A stretch of DNA of 64,000 nucleotides from Opisthocomus hoazin (taxonomy: Eukaryota; Chordata; Aves; Opisthocomiformes; Opisthocomidae): assembly GCF_030867145.1 (NCBI RefSeq), contig NC_134440.1, positions 1,612,001 through 1,676,000 on the forward strand, given 5' to 3'. The stretch's first letter is position 1, and every line of letters starts with the position of its first letter. Under the pieces are notes generated by a model. It ran no database searches. It was not told the origin of the DNA and was given only the letters and a program-made list of their open reading frames with translations. This document shows positions 33,196 to 44,500 of the stretch, piece by piece. The position numbers and the translations under genes are program-made.

Positions 33196-35441
33196 AACTG
33201 GGGTTTTACTTTATGTGTTAGTTGTACCTGCTTTCATATAATGTTTACACTTGAAGACAATCACTAAAGGCCTGGGATGAGGAAAATCGGCTTCCATTCA
33301 GCAAATCATCTGTGCAGTCAGTTAAAAAGCATTTCACAGGGAGATGGATGACAGAGCCTGAGTCCTACAGAATACAACCCTGCCTTAATCTGAACACCAC
33401 AGTGTCCCTGTGTCCTTAAGAAAGCTGTCTCTGGATTTTTATTCCAGTCTTCAGCATATGATCCCCAAAATTAAAGTTTGTTGTATTAGCCCACTTGCAA
33501 TGAATGAATTCAGCAGCCAAGCTCTAGCAGAACTAAACACAAAGCAGTCACAGCTCTTGTATGCAGATACCAGACATCTTTTAAGAGCTCCTGTATACTC
33601 TGCTCTCACCTGAGAGAACAAAACTGGTTCTCTCAACAGCACCTTGATGGAAATCAATCAAACAAGAACCAAAACCTAGCCCATCTGGTGCTATGCACAG
33701 AACCAAGAAAAGGGAAAGCAAACGCACAGACTCCTCATCTCTGCCGTGCAGGCGAGGAACACACTTGGCACGGGTAGAGAACCAACTCCATTTGCCATGC
33801 CCATGGTTCAGCTCCCCCCTTCTATAAAAGCACCACTTCCCTGAAACTTTCTTATGCTTTGAAACCGCTATTTACTAGTGCTGGAGAAAAGCAGAATGCG
33901 AGCAGAGAATGAAATCTAGGACTACCACAATTTTTGACAACAATTCTGCAGTGACTGAGACAAGGAGTATACTGCAATCTGTTCTGAGAAGCAAGCAGGT
34001 GTGTGTTTTAAAAGAGGTGAATTCAAACTCCAGAATTTGTGAGTTGCAGTGAGTTCTTATTTCCACACAGCTTGGAAGAAAGCTTTGTCATGTCAAAGTC
34101 CAGTCAATGGCAAGGGGAGAGGGAGGAAAACACTCAGCTGGTGCCTGTTCCTATGATGTGAATAAAACGCACTTATGACTAGAAGTGCCACACACCATTC
34201 CCAGTAACAAGAGTAAGAACTCAAGCTTCAGTGACATCTCTTGCAGGCGCACAAGTTTTTTATATTTAGCTCAGAACAAGAGTGCACTTAGTCTAGCACC
34301 TAGCTGTCAACAGAGCAAAGAAGGCGGGGGGCATGCAGTGATCCTTTCCCAGGAAGCCACCTCTCACCAGCTAGAATGCACCTCTCAACATGCTTTTTTT
34401 CTCCTTGGAGAAGACCAGCTATGACTGAAGAAAGATCGTGACTGGCAAGGCTCTGCACATGCCATTTTAGTTCTATATTCCCTAGACAAGCATGGTTTTT
34501 AAGCAATACTTGGTTGTTCCAATAAATTCCAAACCAGTTAACCAGTTTCTAAAAAATGTTCTGCTTTCAAAGCTACTTAAAAATTCCTTCAGGAGTCATG
34601 CATTGCAGAGGGCAACAACACACAAAATAACCATCCTTTCAGACACCAAGGGAGCCCATATAGGACCTTTTGTCCATCCCCAGCCCAGAAGGATTCAAGC
34701 AGACTGCTTTTTCTTAGCTGCTACACCTTAAAAGCCATGACACATATCCATAGAAATAATGTGTTAGGGAAGAATTCCCTCTAAATTCTTTCTCCTGTTC
34801 AGTGCAGGAATCATCAACTTGGCGTTTACAGCAAGGAAGAGCTGATTTAACAGGTCCTATGCAGTCAGCAAACGTCTACCAACAGGTCTGTGCGCACCAA
34901 AAGCCAGGTCACCAGCCTTCCTTCACAGAGGAAGCATCAACATGTAACACCATCACATAAACACCCCCCAGTCTAATTAAAATAGAGATTAAAATTCTAT
35001 TTATAGGAAGCAAGAAGGTCCACAGAATCCATAAAACAATGAAGCAGTGGAGCAGGATTTGCCAGGAATGCACACACATTCCAGGACATTCTGTACTGAC
35101 AGAGGTTAAAGCTGGAGCTGAGAGAAGACTGGAGGCAGTAAAAGGAGACAGGTGAGGCTGAAGGAGAGGAGATGGGTGGAAGGCTAAGAGAGTGAAGAGT
35201 GGGCAAGATCTCTGACTGATGGCTAGAAATAGCAGAACTGTGCTGAAGCAGGATGAGAGAGAGAGAGAGACACCAATCAGCATCTGATGAAAAGAGCTAA
35301 GGTTGCTTTGCCACCACTGCTGCCCTGCTCCTGCTTGACACCAAAGGATAAAGGGGATGCTTAGTGGGACAGGGAGAATGTGATTATAAGGGATGTAGAA
35401 TGGGAGAGGAGACTGGGCATCCCTTACAGACTGCTGTAGTT
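33196..35441. other. Intergenic, between convergent CELF5 and HSD11B1L remnant
   Basis: No coding exon recognised. An additional plus-strand AATAAA lies at 34161-34166 and a short (GA)n at 35255-35271. Any 3' UTR of the minus-strand gene would fall here, but I see no clear minus-strand poly(A) signal close to its stop. Confidence 0.5.
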
Positions 35442-35610
35442 CTAGTAACTCTGTAAAACCTGGTCCTGGTCACTGGGGAACAAAACCCAGGGGTGGCACA
35501 TGTACTGCAGCCACCACAGGTAGAAAACCTCCTGCACCTGTGTAGCACCCCCCTGGATGATGGCGAGTGCAGCTTCAGGAGGAGGAGAAGCAGTTAGATG
35601 CACTTTGCCC
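35442..35610 (-). pseudogene. HSD11B1L: HSD11B1L pseudogene terminal exon (169 nt)
   Basis: Reads GKVHLTASPPPEAALAIIQG, then GATQVQEVFYLWWLQ and ends DQDQVLQSY with stop TAG at 35442-35444. It matches the AALAVIRGGAT...FYPW segment of HSD11B1L. Acceptor CCTTCCAG. Confidence 0.85.
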
Positions 35611-35650
35611 CTGGAAGGAAACAGTGAGAGGATCACTCAAAGCCAGTCTA

Positions 35651-36075
<425 letters not shown>

Positions 36076-36922
36076 CTGGCAAGGAAAAGGAGAGAATGGA
36101 AAACACCAGGGAAGTGGCTGTAAGGAGCGTGGTGCCACAAAGAGGGAATCTGGGCAATGACAGAGGCTTTGCCATCCTGCATCAAACCATATTCTGTTCA
36201 GGTGAGTTTCCCTCTATTTCTAGTCACATGCAGGCACTTAGAAAATTATACCACTTTGTGTCAACACATCCCAGCATGAGCGCCACCACATATGTGGATA
36301 AGGGGAGCAAATTTAACTCACACAGTAACCAGGTCACATAGTGGGCTAAAAAGCCCAGTGTGGTGCTCTACATGCAGCCTTCCCCTCCCCGGTCACATGC
36401 AAACACACGTACTGAGTCACACGCTGGTGCATCTGGCTATGACATTTCCTTGACACCAAGGCACATTACGTCACAAGGCAGGGATGAGCCATAGTGTGAA
36501 CTTGTGTATGGTGATGCAGCTCCCTTGAGCACACACTGAAGACTTTCTTCTGCCTTTCCATCCCGCACAGTAGGTTCAGCTACTCAGCAGCCTGTCATTC
36601 AGGCTGGCCAAAGCCAGCAGGATGGTCTTAATGCTGTGTCAGAAATGCAGGAGAGATGGGCCTGACTGTGAGGGACAGGAGCCGAACAAGCAGATCTGGG
36701 CACATGGTGAGTGAAGAGCAAAGTTCCAAAGGAATGCAAAATGGTGCAACACAAAGAACGTCTTCCAGAAAACAAGAAGGCCAGCCAGCCACCATCGTGC
36801 TTGCTAGTATAAAATGCACAGCTTGAAAATGCGTTGAGGGGTTGAAGGACACAGAGAAACACGATGTGCTGGGAACTACTGGTTCCACAAGACCAACACT
36901 TATGTCAGTTAAAGACACTAAC
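36076..36922 (-). other. HSD11B1L pseudogene intron
   Basis: No repeat or exon recognised. Confidence 0.5.
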
Positions 36923-37016
36923 CTGTGAGGGAAGAAACAACCACCAGAGAGCCTTTACTCTTCTCCAGGGTGGGAAAAGGTGCTGTTGTGAGTGCCACAT
37001 AACTGAATAAATTCAC
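36923..37016 (-). pseudogene. HSD11B1L: HSD11B1L pseudogene exon c (94 nt)
   Basis: Reads VNLFSYVALTTAPFPTLEKS, then KGSLVVVSSLT; the SS is the SDR catalytic serine region. Acceptor ATTCCAG, donor GTTAGT. No defect in this exon. Confidence 0.88.
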
Positions 37017-38217
37017 CTGGAATGATAAAAGTAGACATGGAAGAAGCAAGATGGTTTGGAGGGAAGGTCAGCATGAGACAGAAAGCCAATACAGTGGTCA
37101 GAAATGGAAAGCAGCATGGCTTGGATTTGCTTTTTCAAACATCAAGCAAAAAGAATCATCTCTGCGAAGATGGGGACAAACACTGCATCCATGCGTCTTT
37201 CAGATTCCAGAAAAAGCAATGGAAAAGAGTCAGAGCAAAGGTTATTACTGGGCTTTAACATACAGATTGCTTTACAAGAGACAATTAGCTGTCCCCGATT
37301 TCTCTATATGCCATTCTTTACTCTGCAATCTCTATCCAGCAAGAAGGACACCAGTACTGTCTCTCAATTTGCTCCCATTTTAAGTTTCTCTTGGCTGAGC
37401 TCAGACTACAACGAAACCTCAAATTCAGCATCTTTTCTGAGCTTAACTGTTCTCTAGCTTGCAAGAAATTTCTTACCTGTGATCACAAGTTCTGTACTCT
37501 CCAGCAAACAGGCTCCTTCCAACATGAAATAGAACTAATATGACCCACCTGACCTAAGAAGACTGAATCAAGAAAACAGCTCTTCATCTCCATGGTCCCA
37601 AAACCTGGTACCAAGGTGATTCCATAGAATCATCAAGGTTGGAAAAGACCTCTAAGATCATCAATTCCAACCATCAACCTAACACTACCACGCCTGCTAA
37701 ACCACATCCCGAAGTGCAATATCTACAGGTTTTTTGAACACTTCCAGGGATGGTATAGGAAAACTCTGAATTTGTAAGCAGAGACTCAAATGGCAAACAC
37801 CATTTCAAACAAATGCATTGTGTTCTGCAATGACATGTGCACTTGCTACGGATTAGTAGGAAGCGCTTGCTCCTCACCCGTTGGTGCTCCTAAACTAGAC
37901 ATACACTGCACAATTGCCTGTAACTACCCATCAATCCCTAACAGTCCTGGGGCTAATGGGAAATAAGAAGGATAGAAGGAAGGAGAGAAGTTAAGTTCCT
38001 CCCAGACATTCCTCTGCACACATATACAACAACTGAGCAAAATACCTGTCTAGTAAGAAAGCCTCCAAGCCATTTGACTTGAAACATTAATTAAATAAAA
38101 GGTTTGTTCTCAACCATTGCCATAGACTTCAATTTGCCTTTGAGCTTCCCAAAGCTCTCCCAGGAGAAGCCAGACTCACACAATTCCAGGTGAGCTCTTC
38201 CTGCTAGGAAACCTCAC
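37017..38217 (-). other. HSD11B1L pseudogene intron with CR1 fragment
   Basis: Holds the CR1 fragment at 37620-37753. Nothing else recognised. Confidence 0.55.
37620..37753 (-). mobile_element. CR1 LINE 3' fragment, antisense
   Basis: Minus-strand tail ATAGAATCATCAAGGTTGG..., with the CATCCCGAAGTGC and TTTTTTGAACACTTCCAGGG blocks shared with the copy at 44881. About 130 bp. Confidence 0.88.
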
Positions 38218-38309
38218 CTGCATGAGCCAGCGCATGTATTCTACCTCTCCAGCTCACATCTGGAAACGGGTCATGCCAATGTGGTTCAATACCAGGTAAT
38301 CCAGTTCCC
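38218..38309 (-). pseudogene. HSD11B1L: HSD11B1L pseudogene exon b with TGA stop (92 nt)
   Basis: Acceptor TCCACAG. Reads ELDYLVLNHIGMTRFQM, then TGA (38254-38256), then AGEVEYMRWLMQ and donor GTGAGG. The stop sits where homologues have Trp (TGG to TGA), a one-base change. Confidence 0.87.
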
Positions 38310-39155
38310 CTGTGGACAGGAGAAAAAGCAATCAAACCAAGGGGCTATATCCCCTAACCGGTAACCAAGGAACTCAGAAATGCCAGCAGGAGGGCTGAAC
38401 CAACCAGCTGCTCCCTCAGAAGGTTAGAAAGTGCTTTACCATGAAGATACATTAAATATGTCCATTGGGAGGCAGCTCTGCCTGCTTCTTGGGGGTAGAA
38501 TTGGAAGGAAAGCTGTTCTGCTTTGATAGCAGCGCTCCGAATTATGTTTCACGTTAATGCAGACTTGGAACTTAGTTCTGGTGGTACACTCTGTTTTCAA
38601 GGTTATAAGAATACAAGTTTGTAAACAGAGAAATTATGATTGGTATGGGAATGCATCAGCAGAAATGGCAGAAGGTTGAAAAGAAAGGTATGAACTGATG
38701 ACCACCTTCCCCTTCTATACAGTCTTGGACTGAGCTTTGCTACAGGGACAGGTCACTGCTTTCAGACCTCCCAGCTTCTGTCTCTCTCAACACAAGGCAC
38801 TATGTTCAGGGTTGGGTGTGTGCAGCAGGCACCTGCTCACATATGGCAAATGCGTGTCCATGTGGTACCCTGTTACAGGTGAAGTACTGCAGCTGTTGCT
38901 ACAAGGTGTGGTTTTAATGAAGCACTGCAAGTAAGTACTTTCTGCATACTTTTCTCCTCTAGCAAAACACATGCCCTCCCCATGAAAGGCAGCTAAAAAG
39001 ATGGCCACATCCAGACTGGCATTTACAAACCCCACAGCCTCCTGTCCTAAACATACCCCTCAGAGAGGAACACGGGGAAGCTGAAGCAGGACGCTCCTGC
39101 TGGAATGAGAACTGTCTGTATACCTGAAAGCCAAAGAGATGCTCAAGATGCTTAC
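38310..39155 (-). other. HSD11B1L pseudogene intron
   Basis: No exon or repeat recognised. Confidence 0.5.
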
Positions 39156-39267
39156 CCAGCTTTTGGATAGCAAACTGATCCACCTTTTCAGGCTCTGCAG
39201 GAGAAGGCATATCTGTAGGGATATAAAATATTTTCTTTGCTCCAAGTGTCAGGCATTTCTCCACCAC
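39156..39267 (-). pseudogene. HSD11B1L: HSD11B1L pseudogene exon a (112 nt)
   Basis: Minus-strand acceptor TTTTTCAAG, then VVEKCLTLGAKKIFYIPTD and MPSPAEPEKVDQFAIQKLG, ending at donor GTAAGC. It is the first recognisable exon of the gene and is intact. Confidence 0.88.
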
Positions 39268-41000
39268 CTTGAAAAAGAACACCCACTCAAAGATTAAACA
39301 ATATGGACTGGAGGGAATAGAATAGAAAGAAGTAAGGGCACTGTAAGGCACTGTTTTTTCCTCGTATACCAGTCAGTGAGAGTCAATTCTGGACAAAGAC
39401 ACACTTTAATTTTAAATCTACCGCAATTCAGCCCACGGAGAGTTCATTTTCCATCCAGGTTTTGTTTAACCAGACAGTTAAATAGAGGTGACTCTTAGCA
39501 GGATGCAGATTCAATCTACCTTGGAAAGAATCAAGATTCGCGCAAAAAAAGACAGTCTTCTTCAGGAGAACTCTTCTGGAATAAGGGTTATGCTTAAGTT
39601 CTTCTTTTTGTTCCAAAATACTTGGTAAGGCTTTAGCGGTGTTAATCTTTCATAGTTCCTTTGCTATTTTGAGGATGTAAAGGTACCCAGTAATGACACG
39701 CAGCTGAGCTATTTGCTGAAATAATGCCTTCCAGGCTCTAGGAACTATTCTTACGCTCACTGTCCCCAACTCTCCTTTTGCACCATATCATAGTCAAGAA
39801 CTTTCCTTGCAAGTCACCTATCCCCACAGCTTAAGAGATACCTTCTCTAAATATTGTCCCGTTTTAGAAACTACAGATAAAGGAGTCTCATCTGTTTGAG
39901 CTGGTCAAAAATTATTTAACCTACAAAATGGTTTAAGTCTTTAACAAAACAGCTACAAATAGAACTGTTTGGACTCTGAAAAGCTGCACAATATTGCACA
40001 GGAATTGTCGTTCATAGAATCACAGAATATCTCTAGTTGGAAGAGACCCATAAGGATCATCAAGTCCAATTCTCTGCTCCTTGCAGGACTACTTAAAACT
40101 AAACCCTATGACTAAGCATTGTCCAGATGCTCCTTAAACTCTGACGTGGCTTGGTGCCATGACCACCAATATGTTCTGTTTTGAATGGGTCTGGATTTTC
40201 TTAGGATTAATAAAAAAGTGAGAAACAGATGCTTGCACTGAGAATTGTGATGGTTTCTGAACACAACAGGCACTCACAGCAAGAGCTGGCCTTGTTTTCA
40301 CTAAATTTTAGATAAGCATGTACAAAGACCAAAAGGTTAGCAGCTCTATTAACCAGGAAAAAAAAATAAAAGAGACAAAGAGAATACATCTGATTCTAAG
40401 AAAAAATCTTTCACTAGCAATTCCCACTGCTCTCTGAACTCAGCCTCTGTATAACATTATTTCTCCCTAGTCTTCAGCAGAAAAAACCTTATGTCTAATC
40501 TTACAGAACGTTTAATTCATTACAGATTTATTATGCGCATAGCTGATAACATTAACCACAAAAAGCTGTATGTCAGGATAACTGGCACTTCTTACTGCAC
40601 AACTATGTTAGCCGACATGGGCAGCACACAGGAACAACCACAAAATCATGGATGAAACGCAAAGAGTAAATTTATTTTCATTACCTCGCAAGTAGAGGGA
40701 TCTCCGAAGCAGCACCCGGGCAGAGGCACACAAGTGTGGACAGATGCACCACAGAGGTTGGTCCTTGCTAGAGAATTACCACACCTGCTGCTTTTACCCA
40801 TTTGTCAGGGATCTGTCCCACAGCAGGGCAAGAACCTCAAGCATATTCAACAGGGTGCCTCTGAGGCCACCACCAGGTTAGCGGAACACAGATGTTCTAC
40901 TTGTCAAGCACTCGAGACTAAACGCCGATTAGTATGATATTTGTGTTTTTCTCCATCCCAGCTGCAAGTCACTTCAGCGTGTTTACAATCCTCCTCACCG
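39268..41000 (-). other. Region upstream of HSD11B1L remnant; N-terminal exon not found
   Basis: The expected exons encoding the membrane anchor and the TGxxxGxG motif should lie here. The minus strand near 40690-40720 reads a brief ARVLL followed by unrelated residues and a GTAATG donor-like site, too little to claim. Contains a CR1 fragment (40013-40170). Confidence 0.45.
40013..40170 (-). mobile_element. CR1 LINE 3' fragment, antisense
   Basis: CATAGAATCACAGAATATCT tail, then GTTGGAAGAGACC and ATCATCAAGTCCAA blocks typical of the CR1 3' UTR read on the minus strand. Old and diverged. Confidence 0.87.
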
Positions 41001-41246
41001 ATCTTCGGTTGTTTTCCGGCAACACCACAGCAACAAAGCAGCAGACAGAGCTGCTAGCACGGAGCACTGCGATGCGCAACGGGGCTGAAGCCCTGGCCAA
41101 GCTTCCGTCGAGATGCGAAGAGAGCAAGATATCGTTCACCGGGCACGTCACGACACAGCCCGCAGCGCTGGTGCCGGTTACCACGAACGGCAGCCAGAGG
41201 TGCCCACAGGACCGCAGCGCGGCTCTGGCACCGGGCACCGCATCAC

Positions 41247-41256
41247 GCGCATGCGC
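41247..41256. promoter_or_regulatory. NRF1 site GCGCATGCGC
   Basis: Perfect palindromic NRF1 consensus about 310 bp before the MICOS13 ATG. NRF1 drives many nuclear genes for mitochondrial proteins, which fits MICOS13. Confidence 0.7.
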
Positions 41257-41509
41257 GCGGCTGCCATGAGCGCGGGCTACAGCGCGGCCCGGCCCGCCCC
41301 CTGCTGGTCCGGCCGCCCAGGCCCCGCCCGACTCGTGCGCGCGGCTGGCCCTAGCGCACCGCGGCGGCGGAGGCGGGGCGGCACTGCCACACTGAGCCGT
41401 CTCCGGCCCGGCTGCCGCGGCGACCGTCGTGGCGGCCGCGCCTTCCCGTGCTCGCCGCTCCGCGCCAAGCAGGAGGCGGGGGTAGCCGGCGCTGCCGCGC
41501 TCCCTTGGC

Positions 41510-41517
41510 CACGTGAC
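41510..41517. promoter_or_regulatory. E-box CACGTGAC
   Basis: CACGTG core with flanking AC, a USF/TFE-type site, 44 bp upstream of the MICOS13 start codon. Confidence 0.55.
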
Positions 41518-41560
41518 CGGCTCCCGAAGGTCGCCGCGGCGCGCGGGCCCCGCTGCAGCC

Positions 41561-41589
41561 ATGGCCGCCAGGCTGTTCCCCGCTGTCAA
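41561..41589 (+). CDS. MICOS13: MICOS13 exon 1 (coding part)
   Basis: Encodes MAARLFPAV plus two bases, then donor GTGAGT. The very short first coding exon lies within the CpG island. Confidence 0.93.
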
Positions 41590-44500
41590 GTGAGTCCCCG
41601 CGCTCCGCGGCCCGGACAGCTCGGCCCGAGGGCTCGCTTTCGCCCCCGCAGGCACCGCCCGGCCCGTGCCTCCCCGCGCCGAGGGTTCCTGCCGGCTCTC
41701 CTGGGCTTGTTTCCAGGACCCCGGCCGGGCCTGCCGGCGCCTGGCCTTGAGCGCTGCGCCCTTGACCCCCTCAGGCCTCCATCCGGCGGCTTCCTTTCGT
41801 GTCTCCGAATGCCTGGCAGAAGTCTGGCGGTTTGCTCGTGGCGAGCTTGAATACGTAAAATAAAACCGGGGAATGCTGCCCAACGGCTCTTCCTTTGCTG
41901 AGGGAACACTTTCAGATCTGGACATACAGCCCACTCGAAGGGAGAAGGTGTGGAAGCGTGCTTTTGGGAACAAGTAGTAAATTAACAGAAAAATCCCTTT
42001 TCCCCAAAATGCTCGTGAATACGTGGATTTAAATATTGATTCTCTCTTGCTTCTCAACGGATGTATCTATCATATGTTCTACTACTGCAGTACTGCTGTC
42101 TGGCAAGTTTTTGGTTAGTTGTTTTTTTCCTAGGTGTGTAGTAGCTTTGTGTTTTTTTTAAAGGGGAAACAACTCTCTGCCCTGTGAATTTGAAAAAGTC
42201 TGTCTCTCAAGATCTCTTATCTGTAATGAAAAAGTCAATACAGGTCAAATATTCTGTTCCTGTCTTCCATTTTGCAGATTGCCACTGTGGCTGTAAAACT
42301 AGTGTTTGCACACCATGTGGTCTACCGGGAAGCTTTGAAAGCCTAGGCAATGCAGGAACAGGCATGGCCAGGTGTGGACTGGACTGAAATGAGCTCAATA
42401 ATGTATTGGTGTCTGTCAGATTAATCAGATTACGTATTAACAAAACAGCAAGAACCACATCATTAAGATGGATGTCTTACCCACTGCAAAATCCTTCAGT
42501 TCCTTTTATCGAAGGTGTATGCCAGTGATTCTCTGACTTTAAAAAGCAGCACATACTCTGAAGTGTTTTGACACTTTAATCATTTCTTCTGTCACTGATA
42601 AAATGTGGATGGGTATGGTTTCAAGGGGCTGACAGGGAATAGTTGGCCTAGGAAGAAAAGGAAGGTAGCTAGATATTTTTCTGCTGCTTTTTGTCGGTAA
42701 TAAGACATCACAGTAGGGTAAAAAAAAATAACAGTAGAGTAAATTTTACAGTAGAGTGAAAAAAAAAAAAAAGAGGAGGACATGGACCTGTTGCAGTGGG
42801 GCCAGATGAGGGCCACAGAGATGATCAGAGGGCTGAAGCACTTTTCCTGTGAAGACAGGCTGAGAGCGTTGGGGCTGTTTAGCCTGGAGAGGAGAAGGTG
42901 CTGGGGAGACCTTAGAGCAGCCTTCCAGTACCTGAAGGGGCCTACAAGAAAGCTGGAGAGGGACTTTTTACAAGGGCTGGAGTGGTAGGACAAGGGATAA
43001 TGGCTTTAGACTGAAAGAGGGGAGATTTAGATTACAGAAAAGGAAGAAATTCTTCACTCTGAGGGTGGTGAGGCACTGGCACAGGTTGCCCAGAGAAGTT
43101 GTGGATGTTCCCTCCCTGGAAGTGTTCAAGGCCAGGTTGGACGGGGCTTTGAGCAACCTGGGCTAGTGGAAGGTGTCCCTGCCCATGGCAGGGATGTTGA
43201 TCTCTAAGGTCCCTTTCAGCCCAAACCATTCCATGATTCTGTGAGTATTTGTGACCCTCATATTTCTTTATCAATTTGACAGTCACAGCCTATGGAGAGA
43301 GGTGCATTGATAGTCATAATATGAACTGTTGCTGCTTTTGTTTCTTTCAGGTTTGTCATCAAAGGAAGCCTGGCTGGAGCTGCTGTATATGTGGCATATG
43401 ATCAGGGGCTGCTGGGCAGTGGCACACAAGGTGCTGAAGCCCTCAAAAAAGCTCAAGCAGCACTGCCTCCAGCTGTCCAAGAGTGGACGAGTTACATAGG
43501 CTGGGAGGTAAGGACCGTGCAGATGAACACAGTCAGCAAAACAAACACATATTCTGAATGAGGAGGAGAAAACATTTGGGTAATATTCTGGTTCCAGTGA
43601 TGCTGGTAGGAGTTTTGCTGTTGAAACTGGGTTTCACACTGAGAACATTTTGAAGAGGATTGAAATGGAAGTTAGATAAAATTTTAAATTTAGGGGAGAG
43701 ACATTGCTCACAGATGTTATTTCAAGGAAGAAGGGGTAACTAGCCTATGTAGGGTCAAGGAGGGGATTGCAAGCATACTCTGGGAGATATTTCACTATGT
43801 AGTGGTATTTCTAAGCTTCTTTTGAAGGATCCTACATGCTTATAAGAAACTAATGAAAAGATTCTCCTTCCAATTTCTCAAGTTGCTAACAGTTTGTGAA
43901 GTTGAATTTAAATTGCCTGAAGAGGCCCTTCTCTTTGAGTAATTCTTAGTTTCTAAAATCCTCAGATCAGGAGAAGCCTTGCTAAAAGTTTGAAAAGCAT
44001 TTTTCGTATTAGAGATTGTTCTAAACTAATAGATAACTGTAAGGAGACTGCTTTGGAGTTGATTTTTCAGGAGCACCTGAATGATACGTACTGCCTTCTG
44101 CCCCTACTTTATACTGAGGGAAAGACCAAAGTCCAGGTGTTAAGCCTCCTGTCTGGTCCCTTTTGAGACTTATGGAGAGTAGGCACCTAAATATCTTTGA
44201 GATCTGAGGTCAAGAGGCTTCTCCAAGGTGATGTGAATCCTGTTACAAGTGAAACCCCTCAAGTGCTGATATTTTGTCTCTCTTTTGCTTTCTAGCTCCC
44301 ACCCACTCCAAAATTTGACTTTTCCCCCTCTGATTCTTGGAATAAAGGTAAAATAGCTTCTCACCAAACTGTGAAAGAAGCAAGAGGCCAAGAGTGATGT
44401 AGCTTATATCAGTCTTGTTTAAATACTGTCCTCCTAAATTGAATGATGGAGAAGGAAATGGTAGATGTTACAGTCTGGTGGAAGGAGCATCGGGACTGGG

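Larger units (their letters stand above)
41000..41830. promoter_or_regulatory. CpG island, head-to-head promoter of MICOS13 and HSD11B1L remnant
   Basis: Very high CpG density from about 41000 past the MICOS13 start. No TATA box near the ATG. Contains an NRF1 palindrome (41247-41256) and a CACGTGAC E-box (41510-41517). The divergent arrangement matches the mammalian MICOS13/HSD11B1L pair. A 362-codon minus-strand ORF crossing the island has GC-driven composition and is not believed. Confidence 0.8.

Noticed and set aside
40690-40720. Possible N-terminal HSD11B1L exon (ARVLL then a donor-like GTAATG)
   Set aside because: Only five matching residues, followed by unrelated sequence and no TGxxxGxG motif; too weak to annotate.
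40969-42057. 362-codon minus-strand ORF across the MICOS13 promoter
   Set aside because: It is Arg/Ala/Gly-rich because it reads a CpG island, overlaps MICOS13 exon 1 in antisense and shows no domain. A CpG-driven chance ORF.
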